Source: Streptomyces sp. S465 (lineage in GTDB: Bacteria > Actinomycetota > Actinomycetes > Streptomycetales > Streptomycetaceae). Taken from it: 64,000 nucleotides of DNA. Numbering within the stretch: the stretch's first letter is position 1; every line of letters starts with the position of its first letter. This document shows positions 26,171-34,699 of the stretch, piece by piece. A model generated the notes under the pieces. That model was not told where the DNA came from, searched no databases, and saw nothing but the letters and a program-made list of their open reading frames with translations. The stretch lies in contig NZ_CP114036.1 in assembly GCF_026898115.1 (NCBI RefSeq), positions 1,736,001-1,800,000 of the forward strand. The letters are read 5' to 3'. The position numbers and the translations under genes were made by a program.

Positions 26171-27538
26171 TCAGCGGCGCGGCAGCGGCTTGCCCAGCTC
26201 GGCCAGGGGGACCCGGTGGGTTTCGCGCGCGGTCAGGACGGCGGCCGAGGAGACCACGCCGCAGACGGCGGCGAACACCGCGACCGGAATCCAGCCGGTG
26301 ACGCCGTCCCCCATGATCGCGAACCCGATGGCCGGGGCGAACCCGGCGAGCAGGAAGCCGAACTGGCTGCCGACGGCGAACCCGGAGTAGCGCACCCGGG
26401 CGGCGAACAGCTCGGAGAAGTACGCGGGCCACAGGCCGTTCATGCCCGAATAGGCGACACCGTTGAGCAGGACGGCCACCAGGACGATCAGCGGAACGCT
26501 CCCGGTGGACACCGCCCAGAAGTATCCGCAGACCAGGACCGCGCAGCTCAGGGCGGCCGTGATCCACACCGGCCGGCGGCCGACCCGGTCCGAGAGCGCC
26601 GCCGCCGCGGGCACACCCACCACCGCCACCGCGTTCGCCGCCACCGACACCCACAGCATGGTCGATCTGTCCAGACCGACCGCGTCCGAGGTGGCGTACG
26701 CCAGGCCGAACACCATGAAGACGGTCTGGAACACCGCGAAGAGCGAGGCGAACAAGACCTTGAGGACATCGGCCCACTGCGTGCGGAAGAGGTGCGCCAG
26801 GGGCAGCGGCGGCAACGTCTCCCGGTCCGCCTCGGCGGTGAAGACCGGTGTCTCGTCCAGTCGCCTGCGGACGAGGTAGGCCAGCACGATCATGACGATG
26901 CCGAGCCAGAAGGGCACTCGCCACCCCCATGACATCAACTGGTCTTCCGGCAGGGCCGCCACCGGGATGAACACGAGGTTGGCCAGCAGGATGCCGGCCA
27001 TCGTGCCGGACATCGCGAAGCTGGTGAAGAAGCCCCGGCGCCCCTCGGGCGAGTGCTCCAGGGTCAGGGTGCTGGCGCCGGCCGCCTCACCGCCCGCGGA
27101 GATGCCCTGGCCGAGGCGGGCGAGCACCAGCAGGATCGGGGCCACGATGCCCACCTGCTCGTAGGTGGGCAGCACTCCGACGGCCAGGCTCGAGACGCCC
27201 ATCATGAGGAGGGTGAAGACCATGACCTTCTTGCGGCCGACCTTGTCGCCGAAGTGGCCGAGGATGACACCGCCGATCGGACGTGCGGCGTAGCCCACGC
27301 CGAAGGTGGCGAGGGCGGAGACGGTGCCGACCGCCGGGTCGCCGGAGGAGAAGAACAGGGTCGGGAAGACCAGGGCGGCCGCCGACCCGTAGCTGAAGAA
27401 GTCGTAGTACTCGAGCATGCTGCCCAGGAACGCGGCGAGCGCGGCCTTCCTGGGCTGGGTCCGAGGACCTCCGGGACCGCCGATCAACCGGTCGCCCGGT
27501 GGGTGGGCGGCTGTCGGCGGCGGGGTGGGTGCGGACAT
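26171..27538 (-). CDS. MFS metabolite:H+ symporter (MHS family)
   Basis: This 455-residue permease has the MHS-family N-terminus (FLGSMLEYYDFFSYGSAAALVF) and the loop motif GHFGDKVGRKKVMVF, with about 12 membrane segments. MHS carriers move small organic acids such as shikimate, citrate or aromatic acids with protons. ATG 27538 follows GGAGGAAT. The gene is divergent from the SDR at 27873, and an IclR-type site lies in the 334-bp gap, so both may respond to one regulator. Confidence 0.87.
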   Translation of the reverse strand: MSAPTPPPTAAHPPGDRLIGGPGGPRTQPRKAALAAFLGSMLEYYDFFSYGSAAALVFPTLFFSSGDPAVGTVSALATFGVGYAARPIGGVILGHFGDKVGRKKVMVFTLLMMGVSSLAVGVLPTYEQVGIVAPILLVLARLGQGISAGGEAAGASTLTLEHSPEGRRGFFTSFAMSGTMAGILLANLVFIPVAALPEDQLMSWGWRVPFWLGIVMIVLAYLVRRRLDETPVFTAEADRETLPPLPLAHLFRTQWADVLKVLFASLFAVFQTVFMVFGLAYATSDAVGLDRSTMLWVSVAANAVAVVGVPAAAALSDRVGRRPVWITAALSCAVLVCGYFWAVSTGSVPLIVLVAVLLNGVAYSGMNGLWPAYFSELFAARVRYSGFAVGSQFGFLLAGFAPAIGFAIMGDGVTGWIPVAVFAAVCGVVSSAAVLTARETHRVPLAELGKPLPRR

Positions 27539-27636
27539 GGATTCCTCCGTACGCGGCTCGCGGAGAGAGTTCCTGTGTGGTTCGCATGCGATGGTCGGAT
27601 GAGCGTGGCCTCAGTCACACGGACCGCGATACAGCC

Positions 27637-27653
27637 ATTCCGTCCAATGGGAA
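27637..27653. promoter_or_regulatory. IclR-type operator candidate, copy 2
   Basis: ATTCCGTCCAATGGGAA matches copy 1 at 16 of 17 bases. It lies 99 bp from the MFS start and 220 bp from the SDR start. The same gap also holds an 11-mer, AGAGAGGGACA, repeated at 27711-27721 and 27820-27830. Confidence 0.58.
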
Positions 27654-27872
27654 ACTTTCCGCTCCCCTCACTGCGGGCCGCCATATCAGGCCGCCACCGC
27701 CCTGTACCTCAGAGAGGGACAGCAGCCAGTGATGCCGACCTCTCCGCATCGAGGTGTACCGTAGTCAGCAGGTTCGATTCGCGACTCCCCCAAGATTCTC
27801 ACCATGACGTTCGTCCCGTAGAGAGGGACACAAAAGGAAGATCGAGGGAGCGCAGCAAGGGAGCACACGACC

Positions 27873-28637
27873 ATGGCAAGCGGACGGGTACAGGGCAAGG
27901 TGGCCGTCGTCACCGGTGGGGCACGTGGTATCGGCGCGGAGATCGGCAGGCTCCTCGCCGCCGAGGGCGCCACCGTGGTGGTGGCCGATCTGGCGCCCGC
28001 AAAGGACATTCCCACGTCCGCCGAGGGCGGTCCGGCCGATTACCGCCGGGTGGACGTCACCGACGAGGCGTCGGTGCGCGCCGCGTTCGACGACATCGTC
28101 GCCACCCACGGCCGGATCGACGTCCTGGTCAACAACGCCGGTGTGCCCGGCCCGATCAAGCCCTCCCACGAGGTGGTGGAGGAGGAGTACGACCTTCTCT
28201 TCGCCGTCGACGTCAAGGGCGTCTGGCTGTGCACCAAGCACGCGGTGCGGCACATGCTGGAGCGGGGCGGTGGCAGCGTCATCAACATGTCGTCCATCTA
28301 CGGCCTGGTCGGCGGCGCCCGCATCCCGCTGTACCACGCGGCCAAGGGCGCGGTCCGGATGATGACCAAGGCCGACGCCGCCACCTACGCCACGTCGGAC
28401 ATCCGGGTGAACTCCGTGCACCCCGGCTCGATCGAGACCCAGCTGAGCACGTCGCTCTCCGCCGACCCGTCGCCCGAGGCCGCCGCCTACGCGCAGCGGA
28501 TGCTGGACAACACACCGGTCGGCCACCGCGGCACCCCCGAGGACATCGCCTACGGCGTCCTCTACCTGGCCTCGGACGAGTCACGCTTCGTCACCGGCAC
28601 CGAGCTGGTGGTCGACGGCGGTTACACCGCCGTCTGA
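27873..28637 (+). CDS. SDR family oxidoreductase
   Basis: A 254-residue classical short-chain dehydrogenase with TGGARGIG, NNAG and YHAAK motifs and the final phrase TGTELVVDGGYTAV. It is a paralogue of the SDR at 23388-24158. The closest known types oxidise alicyclic alcohols. It is followed 81 bp later by an IclR gene on the same strand. Confidence 0.88.
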   Translation: MASGRVQGKVAVVTGGARGIGAEIGRLLAAEGATVVVADLAPAKDIPTSAEGGPADYRRVDVTDEASVRAAFDDIVATHGRIDVLVNNAGVPGPIKPSHEVVEEEYDLLFAVDVKGVWLCTKHAVRHMLERGGGSVINMSSIYGLVGGARIPLYHAAKGAVRMMTKADAATYATSDIRVNSVHPGSIETQLSTSLSADPSPEAAAYAQRMLDNTPVGHRGTPEDIAYGVLYLASDESRFVTGTELVVDGGYTAV

Positions 28638-28718
28638 CCGGCCCGGAATCATGGGTGCCGGGCGCCGCCGCGCGGACACTGCGGCGGCCGACACCCATCG
28701 ACTCACCGAGAGGACGCC

Positions 28719-29480
28719 GTGGCCGACGCCAAGAGCTACATCATCGAGTCCCTGGACACCGGACTGCGTCTGATGCGCCTCTTCCTCACCCATGACACGC
28801 TGTCGGTCACCGACGCGGCCAGGGAGCTGGGAGTGGCCCGCTCCACCGCGCACCGGGTGCTCAGCACCCTCGAGGCCCGCGGCTTCGCCACCCGCGACGC
28901 ATCGGGCCGCGGCTACTCCGCCGGACCCGAACTGGTCACGCTGGGCCGTCCGGCCGGCTACGGCCCCGAGATCAGGGCCCGGCTGCGGGTGGTGCTGGAC
29001 GCGGCGGCCACCGCCACCGGAGAGACCATCAGTGCCGTCGCCCTGATCGGCGACCAGGTCATCATCACGGACGGCCGGGAGTCGCCCCATCCGGTGCGCG
29101 CCGTCCTGGAGACCGGCCGCGCCCACCCCGCGCACGCCACCTCGGCGGGCAAGGTGCTGCTCGCCCAGCTGACCACCGAACAGGTCTGTGCCCTCTACCC
29201 GGAGGAGCGGCTGCCCGGCGTCACCACGCACACCCTGGTCTCCCGTACCGCCCTGCTGTCCGAACTGGCCCGCGTCCGCGCGCTCGGCCGCGCCGACAGC
29301 GTCGGCGAGTCGGTCTGGGGGATGAACGCCGTCGCCGTGCCGTTGGCCGGCCACAGCTGGCGCGACCGGCTGGCGCTGATGGCGTCCATGCCCGCGGACC
29401 GGGGCGGCGCGTCCGAACTCGCCCGGCACGCCGCGGCGTTGCGCGAGGCCGCGGGTCTCCTGCCGCCACCGGCCGGCTGA
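28719..29480 (+). CDS. IclR family transcriptional regulator
   Basis: The GTG start at 28719 follows GAGAGGAC; the protein is 253 residues. The DNA-binding part reads LSVTDAARELGVARSTAHRVLSTLEARGF, and the effector domain includes RAHPAHATSAGKVLLAQL. With the IclR at 24911 there are two such regulators within 4 kb, both near copies of the ATTCCGTYCAATGGGAA site; which protein binds is unknown. Confidence 0.88.
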   Translation: MADAKSYIIESLDTGLRLMRLFLTHDTLSVTDAARELGVARSTAHRVLSTLEARGFATRDASGRGYSAGPELVTLGRPAGYGPEIRARLRVVLDAAATATGETISAVALIGDQVIITDGRESPHPVRAVLETGRAHPAHATSAGKVLLAQLTTEQVCALYPEERLPGVTTHTLVSRTALLSELARVRALGRADSVGESVWGMNAVAVPLAGHSWRDRLALMASMPADRGGASELARHAAALREAAGLLPPPAG

Positions 29481-29497
29481 CGCCGGGGCGTCCGGCG

Positions 29498-29980
29498 ATG
29501 GCGAGGAGGGCGAACACCGCCGCCACCCCCGGTTCGGCGGTCGGCGAGCTGTTCACCGACCGCCTCGTCGAAACCCTGGCCGGCTGCTCCGTGGCGCTGG
29601 TGGTGCTCCGGGCCACCGGGCGGCGCGGGCCCCGGATCGCCCAGGTCCGCCAGTACCACCGCACACTGGACGCCATCGCCGGGCCGCTGGCCCGCCTCGA
29701 CCGGGGCGACCTGACCTCTTCCGGGGCACGGCACGCCCACCGGGACGTCGCTTACGAACGGGAACGGCACAGCGCGATGCTCGCCCGTGCCCTCGACGAC
29801 GACCCCCGACTGTCCGCCTGGCTGTCCGTCGACCGAGCCCTCGGCCACCTGGCCCACGACGCGCCGGCCGCCGTCTGGCATCCGCGTGCCACCACCGCCC
29901 TGTCCCCGGGCGCCACCCGAGACGTACTGCTCCGCACCCGGCGGGAGCCGGAGCCCCGGGGCCACCGGCCCGGCGGACGC
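29498..29980 (+). pseudogene. Gene remnant, possibly C-terminus of an FUSC-type exporter
   Basis: The frame from 29498 reads GELFTDRLVETLAGCSVALVVLRATGRRG and then a helical stretch (QYHRTLDAIAGPLARL, SAWLSVDRALGHLAHDAP). One short hydrophobic segment followed by a soluble helical tail recalls the C-terminal part of FUSC/aromatic acid exporters. No normal stop is kept: the frame runs on about 190 bp into the antisense of the M20 gene. I call it a decayed fragment; the family assignment is tentative. Confidence 0.4.
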
Positions 29981-30052
29981 CGCCCGCGCGGTGGCCGGTG
30001 CGGCACGGCCCGCCACGCCCTCGCCACCGGCCGTACGACTGTCCCTGCCCGC

Positions 30053-31213
30053 TCAGGTGCCCCGGCGGCCGGGCGTGGTGCGGGCGACGTCAATGGCCGT
30101 CCAGGCCATGCCGAGCGCTCCGTCGAGCACGGCTCGGTCGGCTGCCGGGGTGATGCAGGCGGCGGTGAACTCGGGCTGGTGGTTGACGGCCGGATGGCAG
30201 TCCAGTCCGAGCATGGGGTGGATGGTGGGCACCACGTGTGAGACGTTGCCCATGTCGGTCGCGGCGCCGACCACACGGTCCGGCAGTTCGGGGAAGGACC
30301 GTCCGAGTGCGGTGGCGTTGGCCACCCACAGCGCCAGCAGGTCGGGATCCGGGCGCAGATCGGCGTAGTCGGGGCCGGCCGGTGCCGTGGTCAGTTCGCA
30401 GCCGGTGGCCAGCGCCCCGGCTTCGAAGCAGCGGTGCACCCGGCGGGCCAGCGGCTGGAGGGTGTCGAGCCGGTCCGTGCGCACGATCCACCGGCCGCGG
30501 CTGACGTCGGGGATGATGTTCGCGGCGGTGCCGGCCTCGGTGACGATGCCGTGGACGCGGTCGGAGGCGGCGGTCTGCTGGCGCAGCAGGCCGATGGCCA
30601 CCTGGGCGAGGGTCATGGCGTCGGCCGCGTTGGTGCCGAGTTCGGGGTAGGCACCGGCATGAGCCGGCTTGCCACGGTAGGTCACGTCGAACTGGGTGAC
30701 GGCCAGGCCCGGCATGGCCGCCATCTCGACCGCGGCCGGATGGACCATCATCGCGGCGCGCAGCCCGTCGAAGGCGCCCTGTTCGAGCATGCGGACCTTG
30801 CCACCGCCGCCCTCCTCGGCGGGGGTGCCGAGGACGCGTACGGTCAGCCCGAGTTCGTCCGCCAGGGGGGCGAGCGCGAGGCCGGCGCCGACCGCCGCGG
30901 CGGCGATGACGTTGTGGCCGCAGGCGTGTCCGATGTCCGGCAGGGCGTCGTACTCCGCGCAGACCGCGATATGCGTCGGGCCGCTGCCGATGGTCGCGTC
31001 CACCGCTGTCGGCAGCCCGTAACACCCGTGCCGGACGTCGAATCCGGCGTCGCTCAGAGCGTCCGCGACCCATCGGCTGGCCAGGTGCTCCTCGAAGGCC
31101 GGTTCCGGGTGGGCGTGGATGCGGTGCGAGAGGGCGGTCAACTGGTCCTCGGCCGCGTGGACACGGCGCGCCGCGGCGTCCTTCGCGGCGTCCCCGGTGA
31201 GCGGAGAGTTCAT
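30053..31213 (-). CDS. M20 family amidohydrolase
   Basis: The 386-residue protein is a zinc-dependent M20 hydrolase of the aminobenzoyl-glutamate hydrolase/aminoacylase kind. Metal-site motifs are CAEYDALPDIGHACGHN and TPAEEGGGGK, and the lid domain carries KPAHAGAYPELGTNAADA. ATG 31213 is used. It could release an aromatic amine or acid from an amide conjugate, which would suit the surrounding aromatic genes; the substrate is inference. Confidence 0.85.
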   Translation of the reverse strand: MNSPLTGDAAKDAAARRVHAAEDQLTALSHRIHAHPEPAFEEHLASRWVADALSDAGFDVRHGCYGLPTAVDATIGSGPTHIAVCAEYDALPDIGHACGHNVIAAAAVGAGLALAPLADELGLTVRVLGTPAEEGGGGKVRMLEQGAFDGLRAAMMVHPAAVEMAAMPGLAVTQFDVTYRGKPAHAGAYPELGTNAADAMTLAQVAIGLLRQQTAASDRVHGIVTEAGTAANIIPDVSRGRWIVRTDRLDTLQPLARRVHRCFEAGALATGCELTTAPAGPDYADLRPDPDLLALWVANATALGRSFPELPDRVVGAATDMGNVSHVVPTIHPMLGLDCHPAVNHQPEFTAACITPAADRAVLDGALGMAWTAIDVARTTPGRRGT

Positions 31214-31237
31214 GGTCGTCGCCGTTCCGTTCGTTAG

Positions 31238-31279
31238 GCGTCGTTCGGTACGCGTCGTTCGGTACGCGTCGTTCGGTAC
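31238..31279. repeat. Three tandem copies of a 14-bp unit
   Basis: GCGTCGTTCGGTAC is repeated exactly three times at 31238, 31252 and 31266, just upstream of the M20 start codon (31213). It may affect the promoter or bind a regulator. Confidence 0.85.
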
Positions 31280-31290
31280 GCGGATCGGGG

Positions 31291-32856
31291 TCAGTCATCG
31301 AGCCGGTCGGCCATGAGCTCGCCCGCCATGATGGTGGCGAGGTTGGTGTTGGCCCGCGGCACCGACGGGAAGACCGAGGCGTCCACCACCCGCAGCCCCG
31401 TCACGCCCAGCACCCGGCACGCTGGGTCGACGACCGTCTCGGGTGCGTCCGGCGCGCCCATCCGGCAGGTGCTCGTGCCGTGCTGCGCGTCGACGACGGT
31501 GGCCAGCAGGTGGTCGTCGAGGTCGGCGTCGCTCGCCAGCACCTCGAACAGCGGCCGGTTCGCCTCTTCCAGCGATCCGCCGAGGATGGCGGCGGTCTCC
31601 TCGCGGCGGCCCAGCTCGACGAGGGTGCGCACGCCCTCCCTCAGCGGGGCGAGATCGCGTTCGTCCGACAGCATCCTCTGGGCGACGCGCGGATGCGCCG
31701 AGGGGTCGGTCGAGACCAGGGTGAGCTCTCCGCGCGAATGCGCCCGGTTCAGCCAGACGCCGTAGGCACCGGCGTGTGTCCCGGTGTCCGCGGTGGCCAT
31801 CGCCAGCACGTTCTGGTTCATCGACGCGAACAGCAGGTCGTTCGTGTGCGTACCGGCCTGGCTGGACCAGCGCACACAGACGTTGGTGTGCCGGTCGTGC
31901 GCGGAGGTGATGGCCGCTTCGGGCCGCAGGGGCAGGGAGAGCAGCACCATCGCGTGGTCCTGCATGCCGTGACCGACCGGGAGCTCCTGGCGGACCTCGA
32001 TGTCCAGCGCCCGCAACCGATCGGCGGGGCCGATGCCGGAGCGCAGCAGGATCGCCGGCGAATGGATCACCCCCGCGCTCAGGACGACCTCGTCCGCGTG
32101 CTCCGTGACGGCCACGCCGTCGATCACCGCGCGCACACCGACGGCGCGGTCCCCCTCGAAGACGACGGTGTCCACGAGGGCGTCGCCGCGGATGGTGAGG
32201 CCGGGCAGGGCACGAGCCGGTTCGAGGTAGCCGTCGTTGACGCTGACACGACGCGCGTCACGGGAGTTGATCGGGTACGGCGACACACCGGTGGCGCCGG
32301 GGGCGTTGACGTCGGGGGCCCAGCCGAACCCCGCGGCGAGGGCCGAGTCGGCCAGGGCGCGGTCGACGGCGCCCCAGGCCTCTTCCGGCATCCGGTGGAC
32401 CGGGGTGGGCCCGCCGCGACCGTGGTGGGGCTGGTCGCCGAAGTCCTCGTCGTCCTCGAGCCTGGCGAAGTACGGCAGGACATCGCCCGGCGCCCACCCG
32501 TGGCATCCCAGCCGGGCCCACTCCTGGAAATCCTCCATCGGCGGCCGGATGGCGATCTGGCCGTTGATGGACGAGCTTCCGCCGACTCCCCGGCCACGCC
32601 AGTACGGCGCCTGGGGCTGTTTCTCGGTCCGTGCGGAGTCCAGACCGGCCCAGACCAGAGGCGCCGAGACGGCGGGATCCATCAGCGCCACCGCCGGATT
32701 CGGCGAGCGCCATACCTCCGGCATCTGGGCCGAGCGGTAGTCGGGGCCCGCCTCCAGCAGCAGCACCCGCCTGCCCCGGCCGGCGGCGCGGGCGGCGAGC
32801 ACCGCACCCGCCGAGCCCGCGCCGACCACGATGAGATCCCAGCCGCGTTTCGCCAT
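31291..32856 (-). CDS. GMC family FAD oxidoreductase, choline dehydrogenase-like
   Basis: ATG 32856 (MAKRGWDLIVVGAGSAGAVLAA) gives 521 residues; the frame upstream to 33405 is antisense to the regulator gene. The first GMC signature is near YWRGRGVGGSSSINGQIAIRP, and the C-terminal active-site region reads DAQHGTSTCRMG followed by ANTNLATIMAGE, with His and Asn in the expected places. Family members oxidise alcohols such as choline. The divergent GbsR-type gene, a family known from glycine betaine synthesis control, supports an alcohol or choline-like substrate. Confidence 0.87.
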   Translation of the reverse strand: MAKRGWDLIVVGAGSAGAVLAARAAGRGRRVLLLEAGPDYRSAQMPEVWRSPNPAVALMDPAVSAPLVWAGLDSARTEKQPQAPYWRGRGVGGSSSINGQIAIRPPMEDFQEWARLGCHGWAPGDVLPYFARLEDDEDFGDQPHHGRGGPTPVHRMPEEAWGAVDRALADSALAAGFGWAPDVNAPGATGVSPYPINSRDARRVSVNDGYLEPARALPGLTIRGDALVDTVVFEGDRAVGVRAVIDGVAVTEHADEVVLSAGVIHSPAILLRSGIGPADRLRALDIEVRQELPVGHGMQDHAMVLLSLPLRPEAAITSAHDRHTNVCVRWSSQAGTHTNDLLFASMNQNVLAMATADTGTHAGAYGVWLNRAHSRGELTLVSTDPSAHPRVAQRMLSDERDLAPLREGVRTLVELGRREETAAILGGSLEEANRPLFEVLASDADLDDHLLATVVDAQHGTSTCRMGAPDAPETVVDPACRVLGVTGLRVVDASVFPSVPRANTNLATIMAGELMADRLDD

Positions 32857-32948
32857 GTCTTCACCCTTGAATACGGAAACCGAATGCGGGAACGAACGTC
32901 TTGCGTCGGCACGTCCGGCGCGGATGGCTGTAATCTGGCGCACCCCAT

Positions 32949-32977
32949 AACGTTCAGTCAAGGGTGAACGTTCAGTC
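32949..32977. promoter_or_regulatory. Repeated operator between GMC and GbsR genes
   Basis: AACGTTCAGTC occurs at 32949-32959 and 32967-32977, 18 bp apart. The second copy lies in a perfect palindrome TGAACGTTCA (32965-32974). The pair is 22 bp from the GbsR start. Confidence 0.6.
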
Positions 32978-32998
32978 TTTTCTGTACGGGAGAAGTCG

Positions 32999-33502
32999 AT
33001 GCCGCATGCCGCCGACGACGGTGAAGCCACCGACCACAGCCGGCTGATCGAGGACTTCGGCCTTCGGATCGGGCGCGCGATGGGGTGGCCCCCCATGGCC
33101 GGACGCCTGGCGGGCATCTTGATGCTCAGCCCGGCTCCCATGACGCTCTCCGAGCTCCAGCACGCACTCGGTGCCAGCAAGGGCTCGGCATCGGAGATGA
33201 CCCGCCTGCTGATCACCCACGGCACGGTCGACCGCGTCAAGGTCCCCGGCGTCCGGCAGGCCGTGTACGCCTGGCGCGACGACGCCTGGGCCGGCTGTCT
33301 GCACCACCAACTCGACCAGACCAGGCTGCTCCTGGAGCTCGCGGAAACCGCCCGGGACCACAGCGGCCGCCTCGCGCCCACCCAGCGGACACGACTGCGT
33401 GACATGCACGCCTTCTACGACTTCATGGTGCGCCAGCTCGAGGGCGTGCTCGACACGTACAAGCGGCGACTGCGCACCCCCGACGGGCACGAGCCCAGGT
33501 GA
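32999..33502 (+). CDS. GbsR/MarR family transcriptional regulator
   Basis: The 167-residue protein starts at ATG 32999 behind GGGAGAAGTC. The N-terminus RLIEDFGLRIGRAMGWPPMAGRLAGILMLS and the helix-turn-helix MTLSELQHALGASKGSASEMTRLL are typical of the GbsR branch. The C-terminal part is a long dimer helix. It is divergent from the GMC oxidoreductase with the AACGTTCAGTC pair in between, so it probably represses that gene and itself. Confidence 0.87.
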   Translation: MPHAADDGEATDHSRLIEDFGLRIGRAMGWPPMAGRLAGILMLSPAPMTLSELQHALGASKGSASEMTRLLITHGTVDRVKVPGVRQAVYAWRDDAWAGCLHHQLDQTRLLLELAETARDHSGRLAPTQRTRLRDMHAFYDFMVRQLEGVLDTYKRRLRTPDGHEPR

Positions 33503-33517
33503 GTCACCCGCGAGACC

Positions 33518-33755
33518 TCAGAAGAGCTCAGGCGTAGCGGAAGGCCCCGTCGCCGCCCCGAGGACGCGCGTCTGGTGACAGCCGTAGGCGAAGACCGGGA
33601 CGCCGGACCTGCTCGCCGGGGCGAAGATGTGCCGTCGATGGGCGTACCGCACGGCGACGGTGAGGCCCGCACGGGCTCCGCCCAGCGCCGCCGCGCTCAG
33701 GCAGAGCTTCCCCGTGGTGACGCGCTGGATGGACCCGTGCCATACCTGACGCCAC
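33518..33755 (-). pseudogene. Fragment of an acyl-CoA oxidase/dehydrogenase
   Basis: One frame on the minus strand reads HGSIQRVTTGKLCLSAAALGG, then ARAGLTVAVRYAHRRHIFAP and GVPVFAYGCHQTRVL. This matches the central helix bundle of acyl-CoA oxidases, where a GR-x-A-L-A-A-A-A-x-G...AVRYA-x-RR pattern and a Y-x-x-HQ-x-R-LL pattern occur. Both ends of the gene are missing. The 286-bp gap holds nothing else. Confidence 0.5.
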
Positions 33756-33788
33756 GGGCGGCGATCGGCGTATCCCGAACGGTGGGGA

Positions 33789-34601
33789 TCAGATGAGGGT
33801 TTCGCCGCCGTCGACGGTGATGACCTGCCCGGTGACGTAGGTGTTGGCCATCAGGAACAGGGCCGAGGCGGCGGCTTCCTCGGCGGTGCCGAAGCGGCCG
33901 AGGGGAACGGCCGAGCCGGCGGCGGCGACCGCGTCGTCGGAGTCCAGCCCCGGCAGCGAGCGCAGGAGCGGGGTGTCGATCCGGCCGAAACGGACGGCGT
34001 TCACGCGCAGCCGTGCGGGGGCGAGCTCCACGGCGAGCGCCCTGGTGAGGGTCTCCACCGCACCGACCACCGACAGCGGGGCGGTCATACCGGGCGCGGG
34101 GCGGACCACGAGGATGCCCGAGCTGAAGGTGAGCGAGCCCCCCGCGGGAAGCCGGGTCGCCGCCATGCGGGCGGTGGTGAAGGCCGCCCCGAGACGGGAG
34201 TCGACGGCCGCGCGGATGTCGTCGGCCGACAGCTCGGTCAGGGGGCCGACGCCCGTGAGGCCGCCCGCGGTGACGAGCACATGGTCGACCTGGCCCGCCG
34301 CGTCGAAGGCCGCGGCGAGGGTCCGCTCGTCCCCGCCGTCGCCGGCCACGGCCAGCACGGCGTCCTCGGGAGCCTCGGCCGGGCCCGCGCTCCGCACCCG
34401 GGAGACGGCGGCCTCCAGCCGGTCGGGGTCGCGGCCGACCAGCACGACGCGGGCGCCGATCGAACGCAGCAGGACGCCCGCCGCCAGCCCGATGCCCGAG
34501 CTGCCGCCGATGAGGACGGCGGTCGCGCCGGAGAGGGCGCTCGTCAGGGGCGGACGAACGGGAATGGGGCCATGGGGGGTGGTCGGGGTCGCAGTGCTCA
34601 A
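33789..34601 (-). CDS. SDR family oxidoreductase (atypical)
   Basis: A TTG at 34601 with GAGAGG ten bases upstream is the best start (270 residues); the longer frame would cross the TetR operator. The cofactor motif is IGGSSGIG. The catalytic Tyr-x-x-x-Lys is not evident: the expected region reads GMTAPLSVVGAVETLTRALAVEL, so the protein may be a non-classical or inactive SDR. It is divergent from the TetR gene and probably its target. Confidence 0.8.
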   Translation of the reverse strand: MSTATPTTPHGPIPVRPPLTSALSGATAVLIGGSSGIGLAAGVLLRSIGARVVLVGRDPDRLEAAVSRVRSAGPAEAPEDAVLAVAGDGGDERTLAAAFDAAGQVDHVLVTAGGLTGVGPLTELSADDIRAAVDSRLGAAFTTARMAATRLPAGGSLTFSSGILVVRPAPGMTAPLSVVGAVETLTRALAVELAPARLRVNAVRFGRIDTPLLRSLPGLDSDDAVAAAGSAVPLGRFGTAEEAAASALFLMANTYVTGQVITVDGGETLI

Positions 34602-34622
34602 GGGAGCGCCTCTCTGAAATAA

Positions 34623-34689
34623 ACCATCTGGTTGTTTTATTGCTGCCCCGATACTGCCGCCTGGGAGGAAGGGAGTCAACCGGATGGTT
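34623..34689. promoter_or_regulatory. Paired TetR operators, AACC-N4-GGTT
   Basis: AACCATCTGGTT (34623-34634) and AACCGGATGGTT (34678-34689) lie in the SDR/TetR gap. One is near each start codon, consistent with a repressor acting on both promoters. Confidence 0.65.
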
Positions 34690-34699
34690 TAATTTCCGC

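Noticed and set aside
31238..31279. Three 14-bp tandem repeats as a possible CRISPR or iteron array.
   Set aside because: The repeats have no spacers and there are no cas or replication genes nearby; treated as a simple promoter-proximal duplication.
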